The notes under the pieces were generated by a model. That model was not told the origin of the DNA, made no database searches, and saw only the letters and a program-made list of their open reading frames with translations. Shown here in pieces: positions 11,401 through 17,720 of a stretch of 26,428 bases of DNA. Made by a program: the position numbers and the translations under genes. The stretch is from Candidatus Kuenenia stuttgartensis (GTDB lineage Bacteria; Bacteroidota; Bacteroidia; Chitinophagales; Chitinophagaceae): assembly GCA_943330835.2 (NCBI GenBank), contig CALQJH020000003.1, positions 1-26,428 on the forward strand, read 5' to 3'. Within the stretch, counting starts at the first letter, position 1; each line of letters starts with the position of its first letter.

Positions 11401-12754
11401 TCAATTTTTTGGACAGAATTTCAGAAGCTCGGAACCTGGCTTTGATTTCATTTTAGGCAGGCAACCTGATACCAATTGGCTCAACAGAAAAGCCGCAGCA
11501 GGCGTGTTCACAAGAGATAGTTCTTTCAATGCTTTAATACAGCAAAACATAGATCAAAAGCTAACATTAACAGCCCAATTTGAGCCGTTCCGTGATTTTA
11601 ATGTAACTATCAATTTTAGTAAAAGTTTCAGCAAAAATTACAGTGAGACCTTCCGTTTTATTGATACTTCATTAAATGGACAAAATCCAGATTTCAAACA
11701 TCTTAATCCACTTGCTGGTGGAGGTTTTGATGTGTCTTATGTTGCTTTTAAAACATTGTTTGCCAAGTTTGATCCAAACAGAATATCTGAAACTTTCCTG
11801 ACTTTTCAGAATAACAGAGCAATATTATCACAGCGTTTAGGTAAAGAAAATCCATATAGTGCAAGTCGTCCTGTAGGAAGTGATGGATTTTATTATGGGT
11901 ATGGAAAATATGCGGTAGATGTATTGATTCCTTCATTCATCGCAGCCTATACAGGACAAGATCCAAATAAAGTGGGACTATTAAAACAATCAAATCCTAA
12001 TCTTAAAGCAAATCCATTTAAAGCCATTTTGCCAAAGCCAAACTGGAAATTAGATTACAATGGATTGAGCAAAATAAAACCACTGGATAAGATTTTTACT
12101 TCATTTACCATAAGTCATGGTTACACTGGAAATCTAAGTATGAATGGATTTACATCAGCGTTACTTTATCAGGATGTTTCCAGCTATGGTTATCCTTCAT
12201 TCTTTGATACCACATCAAAGAATTTTATCCCTTTTTTCTTAATTCCTAACATTAGTATTCAGGAACAATTCTCGCCATTAATAGGAGTGGACATGATGTT
12301 TGTAAATCAAGTTCAAGCGAAGTTTGAGTATACAAAAACCAGGCAATTGAGTTTGAGTTTGAATGATTACCAGTTAAGTGAAGTGCGTACCACAGAGCTT
12401 GTATTTGGAGCGGGATATCGTAAAAAGGGATTGAAATTATTTGGCGGATTAAAATTACCTGCTTTTTTAAGCAAGAATAAATCAGGCAAATTGGATAATG
12501 AAATCAACTTCAGAATTGATTTTAGAATTAGAGATAATGTAACTTCTAATAGCAGATTGGATCAGGAAAGTAATTTTGCGACAGGAGGAAGTAAAGAGGT
12601 TACGATCAGTCCAACGATAGATTATTTTTTAAGCAATCGTGTCAATATTAAATTGTTTTACGATCGCAGAAAAGTGAAGCCGTATATTTCGTCAAGTGCT
12701 CCTACAACTAATATTCGCGCAGGTATTCAAATTAGAATCTCGTTGACACAATAA
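5459..12754 (+). CDS. sprA: SprA (Sov), outer-membrane translocon of the type IX secretion system
   Basis: A 2431-residue outer membrane protein, close to the ~2400 residues of Flavobacterium SprA, which forms an exceptionally large single-chain beta-barrel through which folded T9SS cargo leaves the cell; in gliding species it is also needed for motility. An N-terminal hydrophobic segment (NFACFIIAGMVNIFCVKA) acts as signal peptide. Family landmarks include FDLFKPSDLRDSIVYD near the N-terminus, IYQVGEFSQDVPPD, LPIWGLMMKNVYTIG, the GVVYIDDFEGSKSGIDLR segment, a strongly acidic GLDGFSDGDEDTA region, and the C-terminal TIDYFLSNRVNIKLFYDRR followed by a final strand ending in ISLTQ. There are no internal stops or frameshifts. 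The ATG at 5459 gives the signal peptide. It probably shares a transcript with ruvA. The presence of SprA shows T9SS; it does not by itself prove gliding. Confidence 0.96.
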   Translation: MLLNRKLHRTFLKNFACFIIAGMVNIFCVKANPVFTSDHNADTAITPSILHYPLTDRRGDNLSINNYNSFDLFKPSDLRDSIVYDIDSRRYIVYEKIGNHYFRTPVSYSFNEYWSIKNRKAEVDYFQKRGNTTSILNRGKYFKPRLNLTDNLFNRLFGSGKIEISPQGNVDVTAGYQGQKIDNPTLPENARKSGGLDFQMNAQLNVNANIGDKLKFPINYNTLANFDLDNQLKLDYSGKDDEILKRFEAGTINFSSKGTLIPGAQQLFGLKTQLQFGKLFITGVLANQKSQRQSVNLQGGSSATPFEIKADDYEENRHFLVGQYFRKNYNKLMSNLPAVISPIQILRMEVWVTNKNGTTIETRDVVGLADLGEFTPNSPNVSVLTGLDIPSNTTNDLLTNILGQPNSRNSALIYNNLLNLSLSPVQDFEKTFGKKLDSTQYSFNRQIGMLSLSQPLQTDEVLGVAYQYSYRGRIYQVGEFSQDVPPDSSSSSQKVLFLKLLKATSQRPSLPIWGLMMKNVYTIGYGTLSPADFKLDVLYQEPGLGSKRYVPFGDKNLGSPIISLINLDRLNSQSDPQPDGVFDFVENFTVVSQYSRVVFPVLEPFGKDLASQIYTSVPLTAKDTLFYALYDSIKSTAQQYPNLNRFVLKGTAKTSGTSEISIGYNIPKGSVTVTAGGRNLQEGIDYDINYDLGTIKMINQAILNAGLPVQVNFENNANFGMQQKNFMALRLDYLAKNTAKEQLTIGGTIVRLGERPFFTKVNYNEEPIRNTMYGLDVNYRKETPRLTKILDKLPFYSTTASSSINTYFEGAYLKPGHAPQIGRGSNGVVYIDDFEGSKSGIDLRFPAISWALASTPAHATARGTSNELFPEAILNNNLDYGKSRAKLAWYQIEQTLQQIDAPNNPISDRNELSDPRVRGVYQKEIFPQKTTGFGESQLTTFDLAYYPHEKGPYNYDNYKPKLTSDGKYLSGAPNFGGIMRSIDQPDFETSNIEFIEFWMQDPYILPQYNASTGGKLYFNLGNISEDILKDGKRFYENGLPTPNIPASVDNSVWGRVPRNPIQVTNAFSNNPDDRSYQDVGLDGFSDGDEDTARAVYLNQLATDFGTTSVAYKNALKDPSSDDYKNYRDAGFSGSDGILARYKNFNSPDGNSPISNGGQFSSAATLYPDAEDLNKDNTLNETEEYFQYVVDIKPKSATEMLIGNNFIVDKKEVAVGLVNGTTRNETWYQFRIPIGSYDKKIGNIPDFKSIRFIRMFMTGFEDDVVVLRFGSLQLTRNTWRKFQYKIDSTGIYSPTSSTSFNVEAVNIEENDSRLPLPYRTPKDIERAQTLSNNGVNLLQNEQSLSLSFCNLRKGDAKGVFQTFANRDLRKFGKLSMYIHAEQSQNPANTISNKDLTAVIRIGTDFVGNYYEVRIPLNLTPLNSGLNPDSDEYNDSLWNPGNSLDVDLEQLTKIKQARNLSSTPLGQLFKQLQANGHTYSVIGNPNLGEIRGVLLGVENTSSTAPTGSCGQVWLNELRLSSLDERGGFAALGRVDINLADLGTVSLSANMHTKGYGTLEQRATERYLDDFIQYDIATNLELGKLLPKNIGLSVPFYASYTQSVSTPEYDPYDLDIKFKEKLNTSPKYQRDSIRNNAIDFTSVKTINFTNVKKNKTNGKSPKIYDIENVDVSYSYIKTKSHNPLIENNEVTRHRAALGYNFSPQPKYFEPFKNIFKKSKNKWATLVKEFNLGYMPSQLSFRVDMSRQFGAIRPRSVGESKYAIPETYDKYFTMQRDYVMRWNFTRSINFDFTATNNSRVDEPSGRIDNKAKKDTIWNNFLKGGRSTTYSQTANFSYTVPTAKIPLLDYTTMNIRYQAVYKWIGASRLAVNLGNFIENGQQKEATVQFDFNKLYQKSKWLRQLDQPSNIEDKEKWKHRITKIKDSVLTKSGKKVLKTRRILDKSAVPYLNGGMKIFGKLLTSLKSVNFSASENASTRLPGYTDSSQFFGQNFRSSEPGFDFILGRQPDTNWLNRKAAAGVFTRDSSFNALIQQNIDQKLTLTAQFEPFRDFNVTINFSKSFSKNYSETFRFIDTSLNGQNPDFKHLNPLAGGGFDVSYVAFKTLFAKFDPNRISETFLTFQNNRAILSQRLGKENPYSASRPVGSDGFYYGYGKYAVDVLIPSFIAAYTGQDPNKVGLLKQSNPNLKANPFKAILPKPNWKLDYNGLSKIKPLDKIFTSFTISHGYTGNLSMNGFTSALLYQDVSSYGYPSFFDTTSKNFIPFFLIPNISIQEQFSPLIGVDMMFVNQVQAKFEYTKTRQLSLSLNDYQLSEVRTTELVFGAGYRKKGLKLFGGLKLPAFLSKNKSGKLDNEINFRIDFRIRDNVTSNSRLDQESNFATGGSKEVTISPTIDYFLSNRVNIKLFYDRRKVKPYISSSAPTTNIRAGIQIRISLTQ

Positions 12755-12775
12755 TTATTTTGTATGGCGATTGTT

Positions 12776-13261
12776 TTATTCGGAAACTTTTTTGGGCGAG
12801 AAAATGGCGACATAACCACAAAGATCTTTTTTTCTTTTCTTATTAACCTGAAGCGCTTTAATCATATGGAATTCAGATTTTGACGGAATTATTCTGGCGT
12901 TGGTTATATTTCCTTCAGCATCTTTTGCTAATTTTTTCTCATGGAAAATTTGATCTTCTTCCCAATCATAAACGGTTACTTCGTAAAGAGTTGAACTTAC
13001 ATCACCAATGAATACAAATTGGTAAGCTGTATTTTTTCTTAATGAAACAATGATAGGCATTTCGTAGCTACTCTCCATTGTTATACTTGTTTCTTTCGCT
13101 ACGTCATATCCGTTTTTTGAAAAAAATATTTTAATACTATCCGCCTGATGAGAAATGAATTCATTTTCACAAGGTTTTTGTGCAATAATATCCTGGCACA
13201 AACTTTTGTAGGTAAAAGCAATTAGAAATAACAGCAGTAGTAGGGTGCTTTTTGTTTTCAA
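12776..13261 (-). CDS. Small exported protein of unknown function (TTG start proposed)
   Basis: Product not recognised. Starting at the TTG at 13261-13259 gives 161 residues beginning MKTKSTLLLLLFLIAFTYKS and a clear signal peptide cut around SLCQ, so the protein should be periplasmic or exported. The mature part is mixed charged and beta-prone, without a nameable domain. Cys residues near the start (KPCENE) and end (KDLCGY) of the mature chain could form a disulfide. The TTG lies four bases after the stop of the upstream dehydrogenase gene, as expected for translational coupling. A longer reading from the ATG at 13339 (187 residues) would overlap that gene by 74 bases and put 26 non-signal residues before the hydrophobic core, so it is less likely. 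The gene converges on sprA with a 21-base gap and no obvious terminator. Confidence 0.7.
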   Translation of the reverse strand: MKTKSTLLLLLFLIAFTYKSLCQDIIAQKPCENEFISHQADSIKIFFSKNGYDVAKETSITMESSYEMPIIVSLRKNTAYQFVFIGDVSSTLYEVTVYDWEEDQIFHEKKLAKDAEGNITNARIIPSKSEFHMIKALQVNKKRKKDLCGYVAIFSPKKVSE

Positions 13262-13265
13262 CAGT

Positions 13266-14027
13266 TTAAATATTTTTATGGTAATAGTAAGTTCCGGCTT
13301 GCTGTGTACAGGTAATGATAAGTTCATTGATACAAACATGGTCGGGGAGGGAAGCGGTGTAAAAAATAGTATCTGCGATATCTTCTGCTGTTAAAGGTTT
13401 GAATCCATTGTAAATAGCATCAGCCTTGCATGCATCACCTTTAAATCTCACCAATGAAAATTCTGTTTCTACAGCACCAGGATGTATCGCGGTAACTTTT
13501 ATACCATATTTCAATAAGTCAATGCGCATGGATTTACTAATGGCATCAACTGCAAATTTGCTGGCGCAATAAATATTTCCATTTTCATAAATTTCTTTTC
13601 CTGCAATAGATCCGATATTAATTACATGCCCCTTTTTCTCTTTTATAAAATGTGGCAGAAGCGCTTTGGTGATATAAAGCAAACCGTTTACATTGGTATT
13701 CATCATAATCTCCCAGTCATTAATATCAGAAGTGTCAAAACTATCGCGCCCTAAACTTAATCCGGCATTATTAATCAGTATATCAATAGCTTTCCATTCA
13801 GCTGGCATGGTTTCAACCGCATCAAAAACCTCTTTTTTATGTTGAATATCAAAGCAAAGCGTATACACCTTAATGTTATATTCATGCTCGAGAGTTGTTT
13901 TTATTTTCTCCAATCTTTCTTTTCTTCTTCCAGTAATAACGATATTGTAGCCAGCTGCTGCGAAAACGGCTGCACAAGCATTTCCAATTCCAGATGTTGC
14001 CCCGGTGATAAATACAATTTTATTCAT
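13266..14027 (-). CDS. SDR-family NAD(P)-dependent oxidoreductase (YdfG-like)
   Basis: A classical short-chain dehydrogenase/reductase of 253 residues, cytoplasmic. The cofactor loop TGATSGIG (residues 8-15) is followed by TGRRKERLEKI, whose basic residues after beta2 suggest NADP rather than NAD. NNAG lies at 86-89. The catalytic residues are Ser140 (NIGSIAG), Tyr153 and Lys157 (YCASK), and IHPGAVETEFS follows as in the family. The overall reading is closest to the YdfG / 3-hydroxy-acid dehydrogenase group, but the substrate cannot be set from sequence. The ATG at 14027 gives the expected short N-terminus before beta1. It lies 62 bases after the alpha/beta hydrolase gene on the same strand, and the small exported protein gene begins just after it. 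Confidence 0.9.
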   Translation of the reverse strand: MNKIVFITGATSGIGNACAAVFAAAGYNIVITGRRKERLEKIKTTLEHEYNIKVYTLCFDIQHKKEVFDAVETMPAEWKAIDILINNAGLSLGRDSFDTSDINDWEIMMNTNVNGLLYITKALLPHFIKEKKGHVINIGSIAGKEIYENGNIYCASKFAVDAISKSMRIDLLKYGIKVTAIHPGAVETEFSLVRFKGDACKADAIYNGFKPLTAEDIADTIFYTASLPDHVCINELIITCTQQAGTYYYHKNI

Positions 14028-14089
14028 AGTTGGTGTGTATATAAGAGGTTATGTAAAGTTCACAATTTAATTAAAATGCGGGAGTGCTA

Positions 14090-14896
14090 TCATGATTTCT
14101 TGCATGAATATTCAATGAAATTTGACAATAGGATTCCCGTTTCCTTTGCCTCTTCTAACATGCCCATATGCGCACTATTTTTTAATATTTTGATAAAGGA
14201 GCAATCGGGCATTCTGCTTTGCTGAATGCTATGTTGTATTGGAATTAATTTATCATAGCATCCTGCAACAAATAACATCGGTTTTTGAAGATTGTTTAAT
14301 AAGGAACTTTTGTCTGTTCGATGAATCATAGCTTGATAATATTGCACAAGTGTTGCTGCTGAAATGCAGCCTCCATTTAACAACTGTTGTTCTATTTCAA
14401 TTGTTGATTTTTCTTGGTCTGCATACAAGTCGGGTATGATTGTTTTCAAGAAAGCTTTGGCTCCATAATCTTGAATAAAAGAAATAGCTTTTCTTCGGCT
14501 GGCTATTTTCAATGTATCATCAGCAAAGGCAGTAGAATGGAAAAGTCCTAACGCTATCAAGTAGGTGGAAAATAATTCTTCATAGGCCAATGCGATATAG
14601 CCGCCCATGCTATGTCCTATCAAAATAAATTTTTCGATTTTTTCAGCCAAAATAATAGCATGAATAACTTTCGCAAAATCTTCCATTGAAACATCCACAT
14701 TATCCCATTGTTCCGACAATCCCGACCCTGGCAAATCTGGCGCAATAATGCTGTAGTTTTTGCTTAACGCATCTATTTGGTTGAGCCATATTTGATAGTC
14801 TTCAGCAAAGCCATGCAAAAGCATTACTGCTGAACCGCTTCCACAAATCCTGTAATGTATTTTTTTATTTAAGTAGGTGATTTCTTTATGAGTCAT
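14090..14896 (-). CDS. Alpha/beta-fold hydrolase
   Basis: A 268-residue alpha/beta hydrolase. The nucleophile elbow is GHSMGG (Ser96), the acid is likely Asp215 in GCYDKLIP, the base is His243 in SAHMGML, and the oxyanion-hole HGF lies at 29-31. No signal peptide is seen, so it is probably cytoplasmic. Family members include esterases, haloperoxidase-like enzymes and MhpC/BioH-like hydrolases; nothing here singles out a substrate. The ATG at 14894-14896 is chosen because it puts the first strand (ITYLNKKIHYRICGSG) at the usual place and leaves a 20-base spacer after the DUF4105 gene. A start 37 codons upstream (15007) would overlap that gene by 91 bases and add a tail that does not look like the family. 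Confidence 0.87.
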   Translation of the reverse strand: MTHKEITYLNKKIHYRICGSGSAVMLLHGFAEDYQIWLNQIDALSKNYSIIAPDLPGSGLSEQWDNVDVSMEDFAKVIHAIILAEKIEKFILIGHSMGGYIALAYEELFSTYLIALGLFHSTAFADDTLKIASRRKAISFIQDYGAKAFLKTIIPDLYADQEKSTIEIEQQLLNGGCISAATLVQYYQAMIHRTDKSSLLNNLQKPMLFVAGCYDKLIPIQHSIQQSRMPDCSFIKILKNSAHMGMLEEAKETGILLSNFIEYSCKKS

Positions 14897-14916
14897 TACA
14901 TCACTTTCAATGGGTG

Positions 14917-16068
14917 TTAGGATTTGCTTCTTTGATAAGACCTTAAACCAATCAATAAAACAATCGGTATAAGTGCCATGTTTAATTCCTGAGGAAGTAC
15001 AAACCAAAGTAGCAACAAGGCCGCCATAAGTATACTTGTAAATAAAAAGTATTTTTTCGCAAACCTTTTTTTACTGAAAATTAAAAAAGAAGCATACACA
15101 TGTGTTGGTAATGCCCAGCACAAATTGAAATTATTTTTAGTCATGCTGTGGTCTGTTGCGCACCACATTAGTATCAATACAAGGCCAAGAATTCCGACGC
15201 AGAAAAATAGCATAAAATCAAAATAGGGCAGTAGCTTTTGAATAGTAATATTTTTAGAAAGGCTTAATAGAACAATGATGAGTAATAGTAAACTAAAGCA
15301 ATTCATCGGAGTGGTCCAGTCTTTTTTCTCTTCATTTTTTATCGGCGAGTAAAGTGTTACTTTTTCTTTTACCAATGAAATGTTTTTGCAGCTGTCGATA
15401 GTAGTCATTAAGTTGTCGGGAAGAAACTGTTGTTCGCTTGCGGTCATGATTTTATCGGTGGGCATTCCCAGTAAAATATCTATCCCTAGTTCACTCCATT
15501 TTTGGCCGCCTTTATCCAGATATTGATGGATTGCTTTTCGGTAAGTGGTGTTTGCCGGCATTACCACTGGCAGTAGGGGCTTTGGGTATTTGTTATTTGA
15601 AATTACATCACGAAGTCTGGTGGTGCAATTGTCTAAAAAGAAATCGTACTTGTAGTATTTGTTTTCTTCTTTCAAGTTCTCCTTCAACGCTTTTTGAATA
15701 GCTATTTTTTCATCTCCACTTAACTGAAGTATTTGTTCTGTAATACCTCTATTTTCTGATGTGTAAAATGCCAAGAAGTCATCCGTTCTTTCAATACTAA
15801 CAAAATAAAGAAGTTTGCCTCTGATAAATTTCAAATAGAACCCGTTATCATCAAAATCGAAAGTCCCATAATTATAGATATAATCGGTAACGTTATTGCT
15901 GTCTATTATTCTTATTGCACTATGTCCGAATATGGAATAGAGCTCTTCTCCTGGAGTACATGTGAGTAGGGATATTCTTATGCGGGAGGTGTCTTGAGAA
16001 AATGTTGCTTGACAATGAGAAAAGAGAAGTATAGCAAAAATGATAATTATCCTAACTGTTTTCTTCAT
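14917..16068 (-). CDS. DUF4105 / Lnb-like N-terminal domain membrane protein
   Basis: A 383-residue inner-membrane protein. A signal sequence or first membrane segment (RIIIIFAILLFSHCQA) leads to a periplasmic domain of the DUF4105 family, now linked to the Lnb lipoprotein N-acyltransferase: CTPGEELYSIFGHSAIRI (His49 in FGHS), YNYGTFDF, and FFLDNCTTR (Cys148). The invariant His and Cys look like a cysteine-type catalytic pair. The C-terminal half has four likely membrane helices (about 258-271, 283-303, 340-357, 362-376) and a conserved-looking TDHSMTKNNFNLCWALPTH segment between them. Known from the family: DUF4105 proteins are common in Bacteroidota and Lnb acylates the N-terminal Cys of lipoproteins. 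Inferred: this protein may do the same. The SHC near residue 19 is not a proper lipobox. It is first in a four-gene minus-strand run. Confidence 0.82.
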   Translation of the reverse strand: MKKTVRIIIIFAILLFSHCQATFSQDTSRIRISLLTCTPGEELYSIFGHSAIRIIDSNNVTDYIYNYGTFDFDDNGFYLKFIRGKLLYFVSIERTDDFLAFYTSENRGITEQILQLSGDEKIAIQKALKENLKEENKYYKYDFFLDNCTTRLRDVISNNKYPKPLLPVVMPANTTYRKAIHQYLDKGGQKWSELGIDILLGMPTDKIMTASEQQFLPDNLMTTIDSCKNISLVKEKVTLYSPIKNEEKKDWTTPMNCFSLLLLIIVLLSLSKNITIQKLLPYFDFMLFFCVGILGLVLILMWCATDHSMTKNNFNLCWALPTHVYASFLIFSKKRFAKKYFLFTSILMAALLLLWFVLPQELNMALIPIVLLIGLRSYQRSKS

Positions 16069-16165
16069 GTGTATGGAATAATCTATTAGGTGGCTAAATT
16101 ACAACGAATTGTTGATTTTGGGGTTATGTTTATTCATGTGTTGGGGTTTGTGTATTTGCCAATTT

Positions 16166-16360
16166 GCCATGGTACGAACCAGGTACGAACCAATGCAAGC
16201 CAGAAATCCTTAATCCCAGACCATTTCATGATTGCAGAGGGTAGTCATAGGTGCCATGGTACGAACCAGGTACGAACCAAGTTAAGCGAGAGAACCTCAC
16301 CAACACATTTTTTCTAATTGCAGAGGGTAGTGATATATGCCATGGTACGAACCACATACA
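16166..16360. repeat. Decayed tandem repeat, period 86-87 bp (about 2.3 units)
   Basis: The 28-base element GCCATGGTACGAACCAGGTA + CGAACCAA occurs exactly at 16166-16193 and 16253-16280 and in decayed form at 16339-16360. The 15-base element ATTGCAGAGGGTAGT occurs exactly at 16231-16245 and 16317-16331. The intervening bases are also alignable but diverged, so the whole 86-87-base unit was duplicated. Within each full unit the 11-mer GGTACGAACCA is itself doubled. No open reading frame of credible length or codon structure follows the repeat. It lies in the 522-base gap between the DUF4105 gene start and the dprA stop. Confidence 0.85.
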
Positions 16361-16386
16361 AACTACAATTTATATTAGTTACTTAC

Positions 16387-16412
16387 ATTTGCATGATTTT
16401 TTTCATGCAAAT
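16387..16412. repeat. Perfect 10-bp inverted repeat with T6 loop
   Basis: ATTTGCATGA (16387-16396) and TCATGCAAAT (16403-16412) are exact reverse complements separated by TTTTTT. There is no T tract after either arm on either strand, so it is not a typical intrinsic terminator. It could be a protein-binding palindrome or an RNA hairpin in the transcript running out of dprA. Confidence 0.7.
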
Positions 16413-16500
16413 GCTATTCCTTATTTTTTCTCTTTTTACTTTTTTAAATAGTAATGCTCAAAATTAGGGTTCTCTGTTCGTTGTCTGAGGGATTAGCAGG

Positions 16501-16565
16501 ACGTACCAATTACGAAGCGAGTTGATTTTTGAAAACCTCACCCTAGACCTGAAGGCAGAGGGGAG
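16501..16565. repeat. Diverged fourth copy of the 86-bp repeat
   Basis: ACGTACCAATTACGAAGCGA followed by AAAACCTCACCCTAGACC and GGCAGAGGGGAG lines up, with small gaps, with 16272-16330 (ACGAACCAAGTTAAGCGAG, GAACCTCACC, GCAGAGGGTAG) and, in its CCCTAGACC part, with CCCAGACC in the first unit. It is therefore a distant relative of the tandem repeat some 170 bases upstream. The copy ends 25 bases from the dprA stop codon. The homology was judged by eye. Confidence 0.5.
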
Positions 16566-16590
16566 CGCACAAAATTTTATAGAAGATATT

Positions 16591-17694
16591 TTAATTACTC
16601 AATCGGTATCTTTTTCCTGGCAATGCTGTTATGATGCCATTCATTTCAAGCGTTAGGAGTGCATTGGCAATATCGCTATTACTCAGTAAAGTTTTGCTAT
16701 AAAGTGCATCGTAATTTATTGCAGGTTCAGTTTTTAATACGTTGAATATTTTCTCTTCATTTTCAGTAAAGGAGTGAAATAAACTTGTTTGTTTTTTGAA
16801 AATTTTAGCTGATGTGGTATTCCATTTCATCATCTCTAGAATATCATTTGCATCTGTAATCAAACAGGCTTTATTTGTTTTTATTAAATGGTTGCATCCA
16901 ATACTTTTGGCATCATTTATTCTTCCAGGCATCGCAAATACATCTTTATTATAACTATTGGCAATTTCTGCGGTTATCAAAGAGCCACCTGTTTCACCGG
17001 TTTCTACAACAATCAACGCATCGCAGATCCCCGCCGTTATTCTGTTTCTTCTTGGAAAGTTTTGTTTGTTCGGAGCTTCGCCGCTGGTAAAGTCGGTCAA
17101 TAATCCTCCATGTTGTATCATCTGAATGGCTAAATTTTTATTTTGTGGCGGATATATCCTGTCCAGTCCATGAGCAAGAATTCCAATGGTAGGTAATCCA
17201 TTTTTTAAAGCCGCTTGATGTGAAATCGTATCTATGCCATAAGCGAGTCCGCTTACGATGATGATGTTTTCTTTACTGAGGTCTTCAATTAATTTCTCAC
17301 AAATACTTTTGCCGTATTCGCTATTATTGCGTGTGCCTACAATAGAGATGATTTTACTTTCATTGAGGGTTGTATTTCCTTTGTAATATAGCAAGGACGG
17401 GCAATCCATCGAACGAAGTAATCTTTGTGGATAATTTGGATCATTGATACACAAAGGGACAATCTTATTTTTTTCAATGAAGTGTATTTCTTTTTCGCAG
17501 GATTCGAAGTCTCTAAAAGATTTAATGGCGTTCGCTCTTATGGTGCCAATTCCGTCTATTCTTTCGAGCTCTTTTCTCGAAGCATTGAAAATGGAAGGAG
17601 CTTCTTTAAAATGGTTGATCAATGTTCTGGCATGTACATCGCCGATATGGGCAACCTTTGTTAATGCAATCTGGTAGAGTAAATCATTATTCAT
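16591..17694 (-). CDS. dprA: DNA-processing protein DprA
   Basis: DprA (Smf) protects incoming single-stranded DNA and loads RecA during natural transformation. The 367-residue protein has an N-terminal helical/HhH region (IDGIGTIRANAI around 46-57), the Rossmann-like DprA core (SIVGTRNNSEYGKS around 117-130, VSGLAYGIDTISHQAAL around 147-163, NFPRRNRITAG around 212-222, ETGETGGSLITAEIA around 231-245, FAMPGRI), and a C-terminal winged-helix domain (from ENEEKIFNVLK to the end). The start is the ATG at 17692-17694, giving MNNDLLYQIAL, typical for the family; the four codons before it would begin with ATT. It follows the OmpA-family gene by 26 bases and is last in a minus-strand run. DprA is widespread and does not by itself show that the cell is competent. 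Confidence 0.95.
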   Translation of the reverse strand: MNNDLLYQIALTKVAHIGDVHARTLINHFKEAPSIFNASRKELERIDGIGTIRANAIKSFRDFESCEKEIHFIEKNKIVPLCINDPNYPQRLLRSMDCPSLLYYKGNTTLNESKIISIVGTRNNSEYGKSICEKLIEDLSKENIIIVSGLAYGIDTISHQAALKNGLPTIGILAHGLDRIYPPQNKNLAIQMIQHGGLLTDFTSGEAPNKQNFPRRNRITAGICDALIVVETGETGGSLITAEIANSYNKDVFAMPGRINDAKSIGCNHLIKTNKACLITDANDILEMMKWNTTSAKIFKKQTSLFHSFTENEEKIFNVLKTEPAINYDALYSKTLLSNSDIANALLTLEMNGIITALPGKRYRLSN

Positions 17695-17720
17695 TTGAAG
17701 GAACAATGATAGAAATTTAT

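Noticed and set aside
14897..15007. A 37-codon N-terminal extension of the alpha/beta hydrolase.
   Set aside because: It would overlap the DUF4105 coding sequence by 91 bases and does not fit the hydrolase fold; the ATG at 14896 leaves a normal spacer.
15999..16016. A lipoprotein signal in the DUF4105 protein (Cys19).
   Set aside because: The residues before the Cys (Phe-Ser-His) do not form a lipobox; a membrane anchor or signal peptidase I cleavage is more likely.
16166..16360. Possible CRISPR array, given the evenly spaced 28-base repeat.
   Set aside because: Only two exact copies and one decayed copy, the 58-59-base intervals are themselves related to each other rather than unique spacers, and no cas gene is nearby.
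16090..16451. Two short plus-strand frames across the repeat region, with peptides sharing CHGTNQVRT-like pieces.
   Set aside because: The shared pieces are only the DNA repeat read in different frames; the first starts at GTG with no supporting context and neither resembles a protein.
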